The translations under genes and the position numbers were made by a program. The notes under the pieces were generated by a model that did no database searches, had not been told where the DNA came from, and saw only the letters and a program-made list of their open reading frames with translations. A stretch of DNA of 64,000 nucleotides from Ruegeria halocynthiae (GTDB lineage Bacteria > Pseudomonadota > Alphaproteobacteria > Rhodobacterales > Rhodobacteraceae). How positions within the stretch are numbered: the stretch's first letter is position 1; the number at the start of each line of letters is the position of its first letter. The stretch is from assembly GCF_000743705.1 (NCBI RefSeq), contig NZ_JQEZ01000002.1:616862-680861 (forward strand). Direction: 5' to 3'. This document shows, one piece after another, positions 1 to 9,139 of this stretch.

Positions 1-159
1 CAGGAAGTTCGCACTTTCGGTCTGATCGAACACACGCTTGTTCAAAGTGTTTCGCGCCCGACGTTTTTCCGCGCGCTGAAATCTTTGGTGCAAAAGGGAT
101 ATATGTCCCAGAGCGGAAGCGCTAACCGAGGCCGGTATATCGTTCATGCACCCAGATGA
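1..159 (+). CDS. C-terminal end of a winged-helix DNA-binding protein (partial)
   Basis: An open frame runs in from the left edge and ends at TGA 157-159, leaving 52 codons. The visible residues contain a recognition-helix-like stretch (SRPTFFRALKSLVQKGY) followed by a basic turn with Gly and Arg (SGSANRGRY), which resembles the last helix and wing of a winged helix-turn-helix domain. Most of the protein lies outside the window, so family and target cannot be named. The next gene begins 33 bases later in the same frame. Confidence 0.5.
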   Translation, partial: QEVRTFGLIEHTLVQSVSRPTFFRALKSLVQKGYMSQSGSANRGRYIVHAPR

Positions 160-192
160 CGCCTGCAACCTACGCAATGGTGGCTGATCATC

Positions 193-735
193 GTGCGCAG
201 GTGGGCTTCTGACACTCTCTTTGCCTCTTTGGCCTATGTAGTTGCATCGTTCCTGACATTCGAGGTTCTGATGCCGCTGCAAAATGTGTTTTTTCCGGAA
301 TATCCAAGCCGGGCCAGCCTGTTGTTTCTGCCGCACGGGGTGCGGGTTCTGTCGGCATGGCTGTTGGGGTGGCGGGCGATTTTCGCGCTGTTACCAGGGG
401 TGTTTCTGGTCTTTGCCTTTCTGGGCGGTGCAGACGTTTTCCTGCCAAGTCGTTTGCTGGCGATGGCCATTGCCGTCACGACCGTCCCTGCCGTGTTCTA
501 CCTGTGCAAATGGCTAGGCTGGGATCTGTTTCCCCACCCGGATCGCAAACCCTGCTGGTCCTGCGTCATGGGGGTTGGGATCATCACATCTTTTCTTGTG
601 TCCGCTCTGACAAACATGGCATTCGGCAGCGCCAGGGTTGAATATATCGCCTTTCTGATCGGGGATATCTCGGGCCTGTTTTTCCTGATGTTGGGGCTGT
701 ATTTCACGCTTCGCGTTATGGATCGTCAAGGTTAA
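193..735 (+). CDS. Predicted integral membrane protein
   Basis: The 180-residue protein is strongly hydrophobic, with about five likely membrane spans and a short basic N-terminus (MRRW). A central segment (LPHGVRVLSAWLLGWRA) resembles the first helices of MASE1-type sensory membrane domains, but no signalling output domain follows, so the resemblance is only suggestive. The start is GTG at 193; the ATG at 177 is in another frame and soon meets a stop. Its stop codon overlaps the convergent stop of the TauE-like gene. Function unknown. Confidence 0.6.
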   Translation: MRRWASDTLFASLAYVVASFLTFEVLMPLQNVFFPEYPSRASLLFLPHGVRVLSAWLLGWRAIFALLPGVFLVFAFLGGADVFLPSRLLAMAIAVTTVPAVFYLCKWLGWDLFPHPDRKPCWSCVMGVGIITSFLVSALTNMAFGSARVEYIAFLIGDISGLFFLMLGLYFTLRVMDRQG

Positions 736-1496
736 CCAACCAGACCGCGTCGCAGCAAGTTCAGCCCCGCTATCAGCAGGACCAACAAGGTGACTTTGCG
801 GAAAAGCACCTGATCAATCCGGGACTGCAATTGATACCCGATCCACATCCCCGCCAGCGCCGGTGCAATCAGAACCACCGAAAACGGCGCGGTTTCAGCC
901 CGCAGGATGCCGGACCCCAAGTGTGCCAGCAACAAGGCCACCGCCCCCAACCCATAGATCACCCCCTGCACGCGCATCTGTACGGCCTTCGGCGTGTTCA
1001 GAGCCGTCAGGTAAGCCACCGTCGGAGGCCCCCAGATACCCGACATCCCCCCAACAAAACCCGCAATCGCGCCAATGAACGCTTCGATGCGCACCGACGG
1101 TGCGTTCAGGGTAAGCTGCGCACCCAACACCTGAATCAAGGCAAAGAATGAAACCGGGATGCCGATCATCAGCAAAAAGGTCGACGCAGGCACAAGGCTG
1201 ACCACTTGCGCACCCATCAAAAGGAACACCAATCCGACAATCAGGAATGTGCGAAACTGCCGGATTGACGACACAGCCGCTGGCACCCCCTCGCGCAGGG
1301 CCTGAATCCCGTTCGTCACCAACGTCGGCAGGATCAGCCCCGCAATCGCCAGATCAGGCGGCAGGAACATGCTGAGGCCTGAAACCAGAACCATGGGCAT
1401 GGCAAAACCAACCATGCCCTTGACGCAACCCGCGATAAAGGCAACGCCAAAGGCCAACAGCAACTCTTGCGGAGTCAGAATAGAAAACAACACCAT
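732..1496 (-). CDS. Sulfite exporter TauE/SafE family permease
   Basis: A 254-residue polytopic membrane protein of the TauE/SafE (COG0730) type. It has a typical N-terminal repeat with conserved small and Pro residues (GVAFIAGCVKGMVGFA) and a second half with a Gly-rich loop (GGMSGIWGPPTVAYL). Family members export sulfite, sulfoacetate or other organosulfur anions. The substrate cannot be read from the sequence. I place the start at the ATG at 1496, just before the first membrane span, rather than 13 codons upstream. It is transcribed away from mcd. Confidence 0.85.
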   Translation of the reverse strand: MVLFSILTPQELLLAFGVAFIAGCVKGMVGFAMPMVLVSGLSMFLPPDLAIAGLILPTLVTNGIQALREGVPAAVSSIRQFRTFLIVGLVFLLMGAQVVSLVPASTFLLMIGIPVSFFALIQVLGAQLTLNAPSVRIEAFIGAIAGFVGGMSGIWGPPTVAYLTALNTPKAVQMRVQGVIYGLGAVALLLAHLGSGILRAETAPFSVVLIAPALAGMWIGYQLQSRIDQVLFRKVTLLVLLIAGLNLLRRGLVG

Positions 1497-1640
1497 ACGC
1501 CCGTGATAACACTCTTGACGGGCGCTGCACCGCAAAATCGCACAAGCAACTTTAGAACATTATCGCCGCGTAATTCGTATTTTTGTTGCGCTGCATGTGC
1601 AGCATGATATGACCGGGCGACCCAGAAAAGGACGTGATTC

Positions 1641-3332
1641 ATGGCCCATGACGGACAGGATATGACCCAGATGACAACCTCCGCGATTTTGCCCGATCTT
1701 TTGACACTGACCCGCGCGGCGGTACCTGCCGTTGAAACAGTTTTCGAGCGCGCGCGCGAGTCTGTCCGGGCAATGGTCACTGCGGATGGCCGTGTATCGG
1801 GTGCGCTGATCGAAGCCAACCAGACTGCGGCGCATGGGCTTGCATGGCTGGCGACATACAACCAGTCCCTTCAGCAGATGCAACGCTGGGCCGAAGCCCT
1901 TGAGGCCGACGGCAAGTTCGGTGAAATCGAACAGCTGCTGCACCAGATCGCCTTTGGCGAGTATCTGCATCAAGTCGCAGGCGGTATTCCGATGAACCAG
2001 GGTGAGGTCGTGCGCCTGCAGGATATGGGCCTTGGCTGGGATGCCCTGTCGGGCTTCCAATCCTCCGAAGTGCAGACGCTGATGGCGCAGGCCAACTCTC
2101 AGGCCGCGCGCACACGTCTGGTCGCCCTGATGGAAGATCAGGCCGGTGCGACCATGTTCGGCGCCTCCGGTCTGGACGAAGAACTTGAAATGATCCGCGA
2201 TCAGTTCCGCCGCTATGCGCAGGAAAAGGTCGAACCAAACGCACACGACTGGCACCTCAAGGACGAGCTGATCCCGATCGAGATTATCGAGGAGCTGGCC
2301 GAGATGGGTGTCTTTGGCCTGACCATCCCCGAGGAATTCGGCGGCTTTGGCCTGTCCAAGGCGTCCATGTGCGTGGTGTCCGAAGAACTGTCGCGCGGCT
2401 ACATCGGTGTCGGCTCATTGGGCACCCGTTCCGAGATCGCGGCCGAACTGATCATCGCCGGTGGCACGGACGAGCAGAAAGCCAACTGGCTGCCGAAACT
2501 GGCCAGCGCCGAGATCCTGCCCACCGCTGTCTTTACCGAGCCCAACACTGGTTCGGACCTGGGCAGCCTGCGCACCCGCGCGGTCAAGGACGAAAACGGC
2601 GACTACACGGTCACCGGCAACAAGACATGGATCACCCACGCGGCACGGACCCACGTGATGACACTGCTGGCGCGGACCAATCCCGACACCACGGACCATC
2701 GCGGTCTGTCGATGTTCCTAGCCGAAAAGACCCCCGGCACCGATGAGAACCCCTTCCCCACCCCCGGCATGACCGGTGGCGAGATCGAAGTGCTGGGCTA
2801 TCGCGGAATGAAGGAATACGAACTGGGCTTTGACGGCTTCAAAGTCAAAGGCGAGAACCTGCTGGGCGGCGAAGAAGGCAAAGGTTTCAAACAGCTGATG
2901 GAGACCTTCGAAAGCGCGCGTATTCAGACGGCGGCCCGCGCCATCGGCGTGGCCCAAAGCGCGCTGGATATCGCCATGCAATACGCGCAGGATCGCAAGC
3001 AGTTCGGCAAGTCGCTGATCAACTTCCCCCGCGTGTCGGGCAAACTGGCGATGATGGCGGTCGAGATCATGATCGCGCGGCAGTTGACTTATTTCTCGGC
3101 CTGGGAAAAAGACCACGGTCAGCGCTGTGACCTTGAGGCCGGAATGGCGAAGCTGCTGGGCGCGCGCGTGGCCTGGGCAGCGGCGGACAACGGTCTGCAA
3201 ATTCACGGCGGCAACGGTTTTGCGTTGGAATATAAAATCAGCCGCGTCCTGTGTGATGCGCGCATTCTGAATATTTTCGAAGGGGCCGCCGAAATTCAGG
3301 CACAGGTCATTGCTCGGCGTTTGCTGGGCTGA
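1641..3332 (+). CDS. mcd: (2S)-Methylsuccinyl-CoA dehydrogenase, ethylmalonyl-CoA pathway
   Basis: This is an acyl-CoA dehydrogenase of 563 residues, well above the usual 380-400. The first ~170 residues are an alpha-helical extension and the ACAD core follows (about 178-563). The extension plus core is characteristic of methylsuccinyl-CoA dehydrogenase, which oxidises (2S)-methylsuccinyl-CoA to mesaconyl-CoA with FAD during acetyl-CoA assimilation in Rhodobacter-type organisms. The core shows the FAD/substrate motif TEPNTGSDLGS and the C-terminal NIFEGAAEIQ, whose Glu (near 547) is the probable catalytic base. AAAAGGA lies 8 bases before the ATG, and a strong terminator follows, so it is probably a single-gene transcript. 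The alternative is a fatty acyl-CoA dehydrogenase, less likely given the extension. Confidence 0.8.
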   Translation: MAHDGQDMTQMTTSAILPDLLTLTRAAVPAVETVFERARESVRAMVTADGRVSGALIEANQTAAHGLAWLATYNQSLQQMQRWAEALEADGKFGEIEQLLHQIAFGEYLHQVAGGIPMNQGEVVRLQDMGLGWDALSGFQSSEVQTLMAQANSQAARTRLVALMEDQAGATMFGASGLDEELEMIRDQFRRYAQEKVEPNAHDWHLKDELIPIEIIEELAEMGVFGLTIPEEFGGFGLSKASMCVVSEELSRGYIGVGSLGTRSEIAAELIIAGGTDEQKANWLPKLASAEILPTAVFTEPNTGSDLGSLRTRAVKDENGDYTVTGNKTWITHAARTHVMTLLARTNPDTTDHRGLSMFLAEKTPGTDENPFPTPGMTGGEIEVLGYRGMKEYELGFDGFKVKGENLLGGEEGKGFKQLMETFESARIQTAARAIGVAQSALDIAMQYAQDRKQFGKSLINFPRVSGKLAMMAVEIMIARQLTYFSAWEKDHGQRCDLEAGMAKLLGARVAWAAADNGLQIHGGNGFALEYKISRVLCDARILNIFEGAAEIQAQVIARRLLG

Positions 3333-3360
3333 TCAATTCGGCACCCCTGTTTCCCCAACT

Positions 3361-3387
3361 GACCCGGTCCCCGTGCCGGGTCTTTTT
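3361..3387 (+). terminator. Rho-independent terminator of mcd
   Basis: Perfect stem GACCCGG (3361-3367) / CCGGGTC (3376-3382) with an 8-base loop and five T residues directly after. It lies 28 bases past the mcd stop. Confidence 0.9.
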
Positions 3388-3533
3388 CTGTTTTGGATCG
3401 GTTTCGTCGAAGTTTTGAACACTTCCGGCGCAGCGATCAGTCGTGATCCGCCCACGCGGAAACTTCTGCTTTGAATTCATTCGGAAACCCGGCTAAAGCA
3501 GCCTGCGCCCCGACACTAAATTTGGCACCCGAA

Positions 3534-4088
3534 ATGACCAGACGATTATTTGCACTTTGGGCGACCCTCGCCGCCCTCGCCCTTGGCGGCTGCGCCACCA
3601 CACAGCCCACCGCCAGCCAAAGCGACATCGACAATCTGGCGCAGGCCATCCAATCCCTTGACCCCAAAGTCGACCCGACCGAGGCGCAAGAGGCCGCCAC
3701 TATCGCCTATACCTATTCCCAGCAACTGGCGCAGGAATGGCGGGTCACCGACCCGGCCATCATCCACAACGCCAAGGTCATCAACGGCTTTCGTGAACGG
3801 GGCCTGTGCAATGACTGGGCCCAGGCCATGACCACGCGCCTGCGGCAGGAAAACTTCCGCACGCTTGACCTGCATTGGGCCACGTCTCCACCAACTGAGC
3901 TTCGGATCATCCACCACTCGGCCCTGATCAGCGCCAAGGGCGATTCGATGTATGACGGGATCATCCTTGATCCATGGCGCAACAGCGGCGCGCTGGTCTG
4001 GGCTCCCACCCTCGAAGACACACGGTACAACTGGCGCCCTCGTTTGGAAGTGCGTGAGGAATTGCTCAGCGGCAAGCTGCCCTACTGA
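3534..4088 (+). CDS. Lipoprotein with a transglutaminase-like cysteine-peptidase core
   Basis: A 184-residue protein with a lipoprotein signal: basic MTRR, a hydrophobic core and lipobox LGGC at about 23. The mature part has a Cys (RGLCNDW), a His pair (IIHHSALI) and an Asp (ILDPWR), in the order and spacing of the Cys-His-Asp triad of transglutaminase-like or papain-like folds, so a periplasmic thiol hydrolase is plausible. This is inferred from motif order only. I chose the ATG at 3534 because it puts the signal sequence at the N-terminus; an upstream in-frame ATG at 3471 would bury it. Confidence 0.7.
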   Translation: MTRRLFALWATLAALALGGCATTQPTASQSDIDNLAQAIQSLDPKVDPTEAQEAATIAYTYSQQLAQEWRVTDPAIIHNAKVINGFRERGLCNDWAQAMTTRLRQENFRTLDLHWATSPPTELRIIHHSALISAKGDSMYDGIILDPWRNSGALVWAPTLEDTRYNWRPRLEVREELLSGKLPY

Positions 4089-4139
4089 CACGGCTTAACG
4101 GCGGTTTCGCTGGAATCCACGATGCGCTAAGACCATCAC

Positions 4140-4532
4140 ATGATACGCCTGATCCTGACCTTGCCCCTGTTGGCCCTGTTTCAATGCGACAAAGACGAAT
4201 CCGTTGCCGCCTATGGGGCGTCAACGCAGGTTTGGGCGCTGCAAGAGATCGACGGTCAGTCATTCGAGGCCAGCGCCCAGCTGCGTTTTGCCCAAAAGGG
4301 CAGGATCGAAGGCAACGCCCCCTGCAACAGCTATAGCGGCACGCTGAACGCGCCCTATCCGTGGTTCGAGGTCACCAACCTGACAGCCACCCGCGCCGCC
4401 TGTGCCGGGCTCGAGGCCGAAGGGTTCTATTTCGCGGCCCTCATGACCATGACCCAATCCGAGGTATCGGGTGATGTGCTGATCCTGCGCAACGAGGACG
4501 GGCACGAGATGCTGTTCAAAGCCGCCGAGTGA
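4140..4532 (+). CDS. META-domain (HslJ-like) envelope protein
   Basis: A 130-residue protein with an N-terminal hydrophobic leader ending at Cys (LLALFQC), a possible lipobox, followed by one META domain: a W-x-L-x-E strand near 32, the [10 protein letters not shown] motif, and a paired Cys later (RAACAGLE). META/HslJ proteins sit in the bacterial envelope and have been linked to heat-shock and novobiocin resistance. Their biochemical role is unclear. It follows the putative lipoprotein peptidase by 51 bases and its last 17 bases overlap convergent recO. Confidence 0.8.
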   Translation: MIRLILTLPLLALFQCDKDESVAAYGASTQVWALQEIDGQSFEASAQLRFAQKGRIEGNAPCNSYSGTLNAPYPWFEVTNLTATRAACAGLEAEGFYFAALMTMTQSEVSGDVLILRNEDGHEMLFKAAE

Positions 4533-5241
4533 ACTGATCGACAAACCGCGCCCGTGCCTCGGGCAACGGATTGTGACCCAGCGACGGGGCCAGGTGGTGA
4601 TCCAGAAAATAACCGGTGGTTCGCAAACCCTGAAGGATTTCCGCATCCGGCGCGGCCCCTTCACCGCGCAAACAGGGCGGCAGCGGTAACAGCTTGTCCG
4701 CCCATTCCCCCGCGCCCTGGGCGCTGACCGCGCGGCCGGTTTTGGGCGAGACATAGATCAGCCCCGCTGACGCCCCCGTCACCGCACAAGCCGACAGGTC
4801 AAGGCCAAAGCCCAGTTCCTCAAGCAGTGCCAGTTCCCACCGCAGATAAGCCAGTGGCCAAATCTCATCTTGCCCCAGCAGATCCATCAGTTGTTCGGTC
4901 TGCCTGTAGATCGCCGGATGCGGTTCCCGTTCAGGCAGGCAAAAAGACAGCAACGCCACGGATGCGTTCAACCCCGCCAGCGCCAACCGCCCCGAAAACG
5001 CCGCCGCCGCGCGCGACCGCAGGGGTTCGACCTGAAACGTCCCGATATGCTCCTCCAGCCGCGCCCGCCAGAGCACATCCAACTGCGCACCGGGTTGCAG
5101 AATCGGGGCGATCTTGCGGCTGGTCCCGCCGCGCACGACCCCGGCATGGCGGCCGTGGCCTTCGGTGAAGACTTCGATAATGGCCGCCGCCTCGCCATGG
5201 CGACGTGTGGTCAAAAGGATGCCGTGATCGCGCCAGTCCAT
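4516..5241 (-). CDS. recO: DNA repair protein RecO
   Basis: RecO loads RecA onto SSB-coated single-stranded DNA in the RecFOR gap-repair pathway. The 241-residue product starts with the characteristic OB-fold strand ([17 protein letters not shown]) and continues with [16 protein letters not shown], matching the family; the length is normal. I use the ATG at 5241 because 30 upstream codons in the same frame have no RecO character. In related genomes recO follows era and DUF1491. Here those genes lie about 7 kb away, with an accessory block between. Confidence 0.95.
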   Translation of the reverse strand: MDWRDHGILLTTRRHGEAAAIIEVFTEGHGRHAGVVRGGTSRKIAPILQPGAQLDVLWRARLEEHIGTFQVEPLRSRAAAAFSGRLALAGLNASVALLSFCLPEREPHPAIYRQTEQLMDLLGQDEIWPLAYLRWELALLEELGFGLDLSACAVTGASAGLIYVSPKTGRAVSAQGAGEWADKLLPLPPCLRGEGAAPDAEILQGLRTTGYFLDHHLAPSLGHNPLPEARARFVDQFTRRL

Positions 5242-5471
5242 GTGGGGCCTGTTAGTGGTTGGATCAATTTTCGGCCAGAAGATCGTGCCGATTGGCATTC
5301 TGCAAGCGTTAAACGTGGGGCGACACATCAATCGGTTGACTTAAAGGGGCTACGCAATGGCCGGGATGCGGACGAACCCGACCTTTGCGATTGGACAAGG
5401 CATGTCCGCTCAACGCCTGTCTCCGACCTTGGCGTCCGGATGTCTGAATGCGAGCTTGATCGATTTTGCGC

Positions 5472-6407
5472 TCAGGTTTCCCAAGGTGGCTTTGCACCAA
5501 TCTCCGCGATCAGAAAGTCCATGAACACTCGAACTTTGGGAGATAACACGTTCGACTTGGGATAGATCAGCCACAAGACGTTGTCTTCGGCGGCCTCAAA
5601 GTTCGGTAAAATACGGGTCAATCGCCCTGCCTTCAGGTGATCCTGCACGCTCCATAGGGCGTTCAAGGAAATCCCGGCCCCGGCCAGCGTGGCGCGGACC
5701 TGACTTTGGCCGTCGTCGATAATCAATTGACCCTTGGCCGATGCGGGATCGAAAACGGCTTTTTCGCCCTCCAATCCTGTCAGCGAGCGCGGTTGGCGGT
5801 TTTGGAAAGCGATCAGGTGGTGGTCCGTCAAATCGGCAGGTGTTTCGGGTGTGCCGTAGGTCTCAAGATAACGCGGCGCGGCACAAAGAATACGGTGATC
5901 ATCAGCCAGTTTGCGGCCTTTCAGGCTGGTGTCGACAAGTGGTGCGTTCCTGAGCGCCAGGTCGTAGCTTCCTTCGATCAGGTCGAACTGCACATCCGAC
6001 AGGCGCAGATCGAGTGTGAGGTCGGGGTGCTGTTGTAGAAATTTCGGCAGGATCGGTGCAATGTAGAGCTGTGCAAAGCTGCTTGGTGCAGCGAAGCGCA
6101 ACGTGCCCTTGATCGTTGTCGTCTGCTTGCCCAAGGCCGCAAGCGCTGCCTCTTCCTGTGCGATGATCTCGCGGGCGAAAGGCAGGAAATCGGCTCCTTC
6201 AATCGACAGCGACACTTTGCGCGTCGTGCGGTGCAAAAGCTCGGAACCCAAGGCCTGCTCCAGTTTGGCAAGTTTTGCGCTCGAAACGGCTGGAGCCATA
6301 CCCAACGCGCGCCCCGCAGCGCTGATGTTCAACATTTCCGCCGCACTGACAAACAGCCGGAGCGCGTCTGTATCAAGGCTTATTATATCCAATACCCGAA
6401 TTATCAA
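5472..6407 (-). CDS. LysR-family transcriptional regulator, probable controller of the adjacent redox cassette
   Basis: The 311-residue product has the LysR layout: an N-terminal helix-turn-helix at about 12-70 (LFVSAAEMLNISAAGRALGMAPA, shortened here to the helix pair) and a periplasmic-binding-protein-like effector domain from about 95 to the end. Only TTG starts are available, at 6407 or 6392; neither has a clear ribosome site. It is divergent from the five-gene cassette starting at 6491, the usual arrangement for a LysR protein and its target. The effector is unknown and may be a substrate of the cassette. Confidence 0.85.
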   Translation of the reverse strand: MIIRVLDIISLDTDALRLFVSAAEMLNISAAGRALGMAPAVSSAKLAKLEQALGSELLHRTTRKVSLSIEGADFLPFAREIIAQEEAALAALGKQTTTIKGTLRFAAPSSFAQLYIAPILPKFLQQHPDLTLDLRLSDVQFDLIEGSYDLALRNAPLVDTSLKGRKLADDHRILCAAPRYLETYGTPETPADLTDHHLIAFQNRQPRSLTGLEGEKAVFDPASAKGQLIIDDGQSQVRATLAGAGISLNALWSVQDHLKAGRLTRILPNFEAAEDNVLWLIYPKSNVLSPKVRVFMDFLIAEIGAKPPWET

Positions 6408-6439
6408 TCCATTATTGCGCTGTTTATCTGCAAATGGAT
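6407..6439. promoter_or_regulatory. Inverted repeat between LysR gene and cassette
   Basis: ATCCATT (6407-6413) is repeated inverted as AATGGAT (6433-6439) with 19 bases between, in the AT-rich divergent region. The position suits a regulator-binding site, but the spacing is longer than the usual LysR T-N11-A core, so the assignment is tentative. Confidence 0.3.
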
Positions 6440-6490
6440 CGAGGTTAAATGCCTTTCATCGACGCAACAGAACTCGGGCAGGAGGTGCAA

Positions 6491-7267
6491 ATGACACGGA
6501 CGGCCACAGTCAACTACCATGTTCACAAGCCCCACCGACAAGCCTTTGAACTTGATGCAGGAGGCATCGCAGGTAACCTGATTTCCCCCGAACTGGCCCC
6601 GAGATCCGTTGAGCTTACAGACAACCGGATGGCGGCCATGTCAGTCGCATTCGCGTCTGACGCGGTAGAATTCACTTCGCTGACAACGCAGGTCCGGGAC
6701 TTTTCAGGTGACAGCTGGAAACAGGCATATGATGCAGAGCTGACGGCGATGCTTCTGGAAAAGTTGGGTGCGCACGAGGTTGTGGTTTTTGATCACACTG
6801 TTCGGGTGGACGATCCCGATGCGACGCGCAAACCCGCACGCAATGTCCATAGTGACTACAGCAAGGACGGGGCCGAGCAGCGCCTTGTCGATCTGTTGGG
6901 GGTCCAGACGGCGGCTGAATGGGCGCAGGGTCACTATGCCTTTGTCAATGTGTGGCGTCCGGTGGAGCATCCGATCAATTCAGCACCCCTTGGGTTTGTC
7001 CGCCCGTCATCCGTTGATCCGGCCGATTGGCTTCTGCTGGATCTGATCTATTCTGACCGCAAAGGACAAATCTTGGGGTTGGCGGCAAACCCGAACCATG
7101 AGTGGGTTTACCAGTCCAAGATGACGCCGGGCGAAGTGGTAGTTTTCAACATCTACGACAATCAGGGGCTGCCGTCGATTGCACATAGTGCGCTCGATAT
7201 GGTCGAGGGTCCAAACGTGACCACCCCTCGCAAAAGCATCGAGAGCCGCACTTTAGTGCGTTATTGA
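6491..7267 (+). CDS. CmcJ/NvfI-type Fe(II)/2-oxoglutarate-like oxidoreductase
   Basis: The 258-residue product resembles the CmcJ/NvfI/AsaB group of hydroxylases and desaturases, best known from cephamycin and fungal metabolite pathways. Visible features are VFDHTVR, then RNVHSDYSKDG with the His-x-Asp pair expected of an iron-binding facial triad, a later His (SIAHSALDM), and an Arg-rich end (PRKSIESR) suited to an oxoglutarate carboxylate. The start at ATG 6491 is fixed by AGGAGG at 6480-6485; an upstream in-frame ATG at 6449 has no such site. It is the first gene of the cassette. The substrate is unknown. Confidence 0.78.
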   Translation: MTRTATVNYHVHKPHRQAFELDAGGIAGNLISPELAPRSVELTDNRMAAMSVAFASDAVEFTSLTTQVRDFSGDSWKQAYDAELTAMLLEKLGAHEVVVFDHTVRVDDPDATRKPARNVHSDYSKDGAEQRLVDLLGVQTAAEWAQGHYAFVNVWRPVEHPINSAPLGFVRPSSVDPADWLLLDLIYSDRKGQILGLAANPNHEWVYQSKMTPGEVVVFNIYDNQGLPSIAHSALDMVEGPNVTTPRKSIESRTLVRY

Positions 7268-7280
7268 AGGGGTGTAGAAA

Positions 7281-8246
7281 ATGTTCGACAAAATACAGTC
7301 GACTGAGTTTGCCCAGATCAACGTGGCCTATAACCGGGTGTTTCGTCCGGGGCGGCTGAGCGTTGGTCTTGTGTTGCCGCTGGAGGCTTACGCGGTCGGC
7401 GCAGAGCCCTCCCTGCGGGGTCATCTGGATGCGGCTCGGAAAGCTGAAGACTTTGGGTTTGCAGCCCTCTGGCTGCGCGACGTGCCCTTCAATGTTCCAA
7501 GCTTTGGGGATCCAGGACAGGTTTTTGATCCATTTGTCTATCTGGGTGCGCTGGCAACGGTAACGGACCGGATCGCGCTTGGAACGTCGAGTGTCATCCT
7601 TCCCTTGCGCCACCCCGCCCATGTGGCCAAGACGGCGGCAACGGCGGACGTGCTCTCGGGCGGGCGGCTACTGTTGGGCGTTGCCTCGGGTGATCGGCCT
7701 GAGGAGTACCCGGCGATGAACCAGAGCTATGATGACCGCGGGGCCCGTTTCCGCGACAGCATGGACTACATCCGCGCGGTCGGTTCGGACTATCCTACGC
7801 ATGAAGGCGCGCAGGGCATATTGTCTGGCGGGATTGACCTGTTACCAAAGCCGCATGGCACGCGCCTGCCGATGCTCATCACCGGCGGCAGCCAGCAAAC
7901 GCCCGATTGGGTGGCGCAGAATGGGGATGGTTGGATGACCTATCCGCGCAGCGCGGCAGCTCAGGGGCGGGTCATCGTGGATTACCGCAGGCGAGTGAAG
8001 GCGGCGGGCCAGCCCGAAAAGCCTGTCATGCAATCGCTTTATGTTGATATCGTTGCTGATCCCGCCGCACCTCCGCGCCCGATCCACCTTGGGTTTCAGT
8101 CCGGCGTCGACTTCCTACGCGGCTATCTGCGCGAGATTGAAACGCTCGGCGTCAATCACGTGGCCCTGAATCTCAGGTTCAATCAAGCCCCCATCGATAC
8201 AACCCTCGAACATCTGGCGGACACTGTGCTGCCTGACTTTTGCTAA
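7281..8246 (+). CDS. Luciferase-like flavin-dependent oxidoreductase (BA3436 type)
   Basis: A 321-residue LLM-class protein, an (alpha/beta)8 barrel using reduced flavin. The motifs GHLDAARKAEDFGFAALWLRD (shortened), LGTSSVILPLRHP and GGRLLLGVASGDRPEEYP agree with the BA3436-type subgroup, whose members have no settled function. Family members are monooxygenases or F420/FMN reductases on small organic substrates. It follows the oxygenase gene by 13 bases and precedes the SDR by 12, so co-transcription is likely. Its N-terminus, before the barrel, is about 25 residues longer than in the minimal family. Confidence 0.8.
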   Translation: MFDKIQSTEFAQINVAYNRVFRPGRLSVGLVLPLEAYAVGAEPSLRGHLDAARKAEDFGFAALWLRDVPFNVPSFGDPGQVFDPFVYLGALATVTDRIALGTSSVILPLRHPAHVAKTAATADVLSGGRLLLGVASGDRPEEYPAMNQSYDDRGARFRDSMDYIRAVGSDYPTHEGAQGILSGGIDLLPKPHGTRLPMLITGGSQQTPDWVAQNGDGWMTYPRSAAAQGRVIVDYRRRVKAAGQPEKPVMQSLYVDIVADPAAPPRPIHLGFQSGVDFLRGYLREIETLGVNHVALNLRFNQAPIDTTLEHLADTVLPDFC

Positions 8247-8258
8247 AGGATCAGACCA

Positions 8259-9047
8259 ATGACAAAGACCATTCTCATTACAGGTTCAACCGACGGCATT
8301 GGCTTGTTGACGGCAAAGAAACTGGCCGCGGATGGGCACCAAGTGCTGTTGCATGGACGCAGTGTAACCAAATTGGAGCGCGCGGCCGCCGAGGTCGGCG
8401 GCAACGTCGAAACCTATGCCGCTGAATTGAGCGATCTGTCCGCGGTTCGAAAACTGGCCGAAAACATACGCGCAAAACATGACCAACTGGATGTGTTGAT
8501 CAACAACGCTGGTGTGCTGAAAGCCCCACAAACCGTGCTCGAGAACGGGCAGGACATCCGCTTTGTCGTGAACACGCTCGCACCCTATCTGCTGACCGAA
8601 TTGCTGCTGCCGATCATGCCCACGGATGGGCGCGTCGTAAACCTATCGTCAGCGGCGCAGGCCCCGGTCAACATCCGGGCCATGCAGGGCAACATCCCGC
8701 TGGCGGATATGGATGCCTATGCGCAAAGCAAGCTGGCGATCACCATCTGGACCCGGGAATGGGCCAAAGCGCTAACCGATGCGCCGATGATGGTCGCTGT
8801 AAATCCCGGATCGCTACTTGCCTCGAAGATGGTGCAAGAAGGCTTTGGCGTCTCAGGAAACGACATGAACATCGGCGCGGATATCCTGATTGATGCGGCC
8901 TTAGGTGAGCGGTTCGCTGATGCGTCCGGCGCCTATTTCGACAATGACAGCGGGGCTTTCGCTGATCCGCATGCCGCAGCGCTCGACAAAGACCACGCCA
9001 CCAATGTCATGACCACTATCAGAACCTTGATCAACCAGACCGGCTGA
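8259..9047 (+). CDS. Short-chain dehydrogenase/reductase
   Basis: A classical SDR of 262 residues. It has the cofactor loop TGSTDGIG near 8-15, an Arg after strand 2 (HGRS) that suggests NADP(H) preference, the NNAG motif near 84-87, a catalytic Ser in VNLSSAAQ, and the Tyr-x-x-x-Lys pair in YAQSK. It should oxidise or reduce an alcohol/carbonyl in the cytoplasm. Within the cassette it could act on the product of the oxygenase or flavin enzyme. That is an inference from position. Confidence 0.85.
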   Translation: MTKTILITGSTDGIGLLTAKKLAADGHQVLLHGRSVTKLERAAAEVGGNVETYAAELSDLSAVRKLAENIRAKHDQLDVLINNAGVLKAPQTVLENGQDIRFVVNTLAPYLLTELLLPIMPTDGRVVNLSSAAQAPVNIRAMQGNIPLADMDAYAQSKLAITIWTREWAKALTDAPMMVAVNPGSLLASKMVQEGFGVSGNDMNIGADILIDAALGERFADASGAYFDNDSGAFADPHAAALDKDHATNVMTTIRTLINQTG

Positions 9048-9139
9048 CCCAAGCGGTGCGGTCGCGCCATACACATCCACCTTTACCTCCTACCACCCCC
9101 TCGCGCGTGTCGCGTCGAGGCCCAAGAAAGGACTGCCTG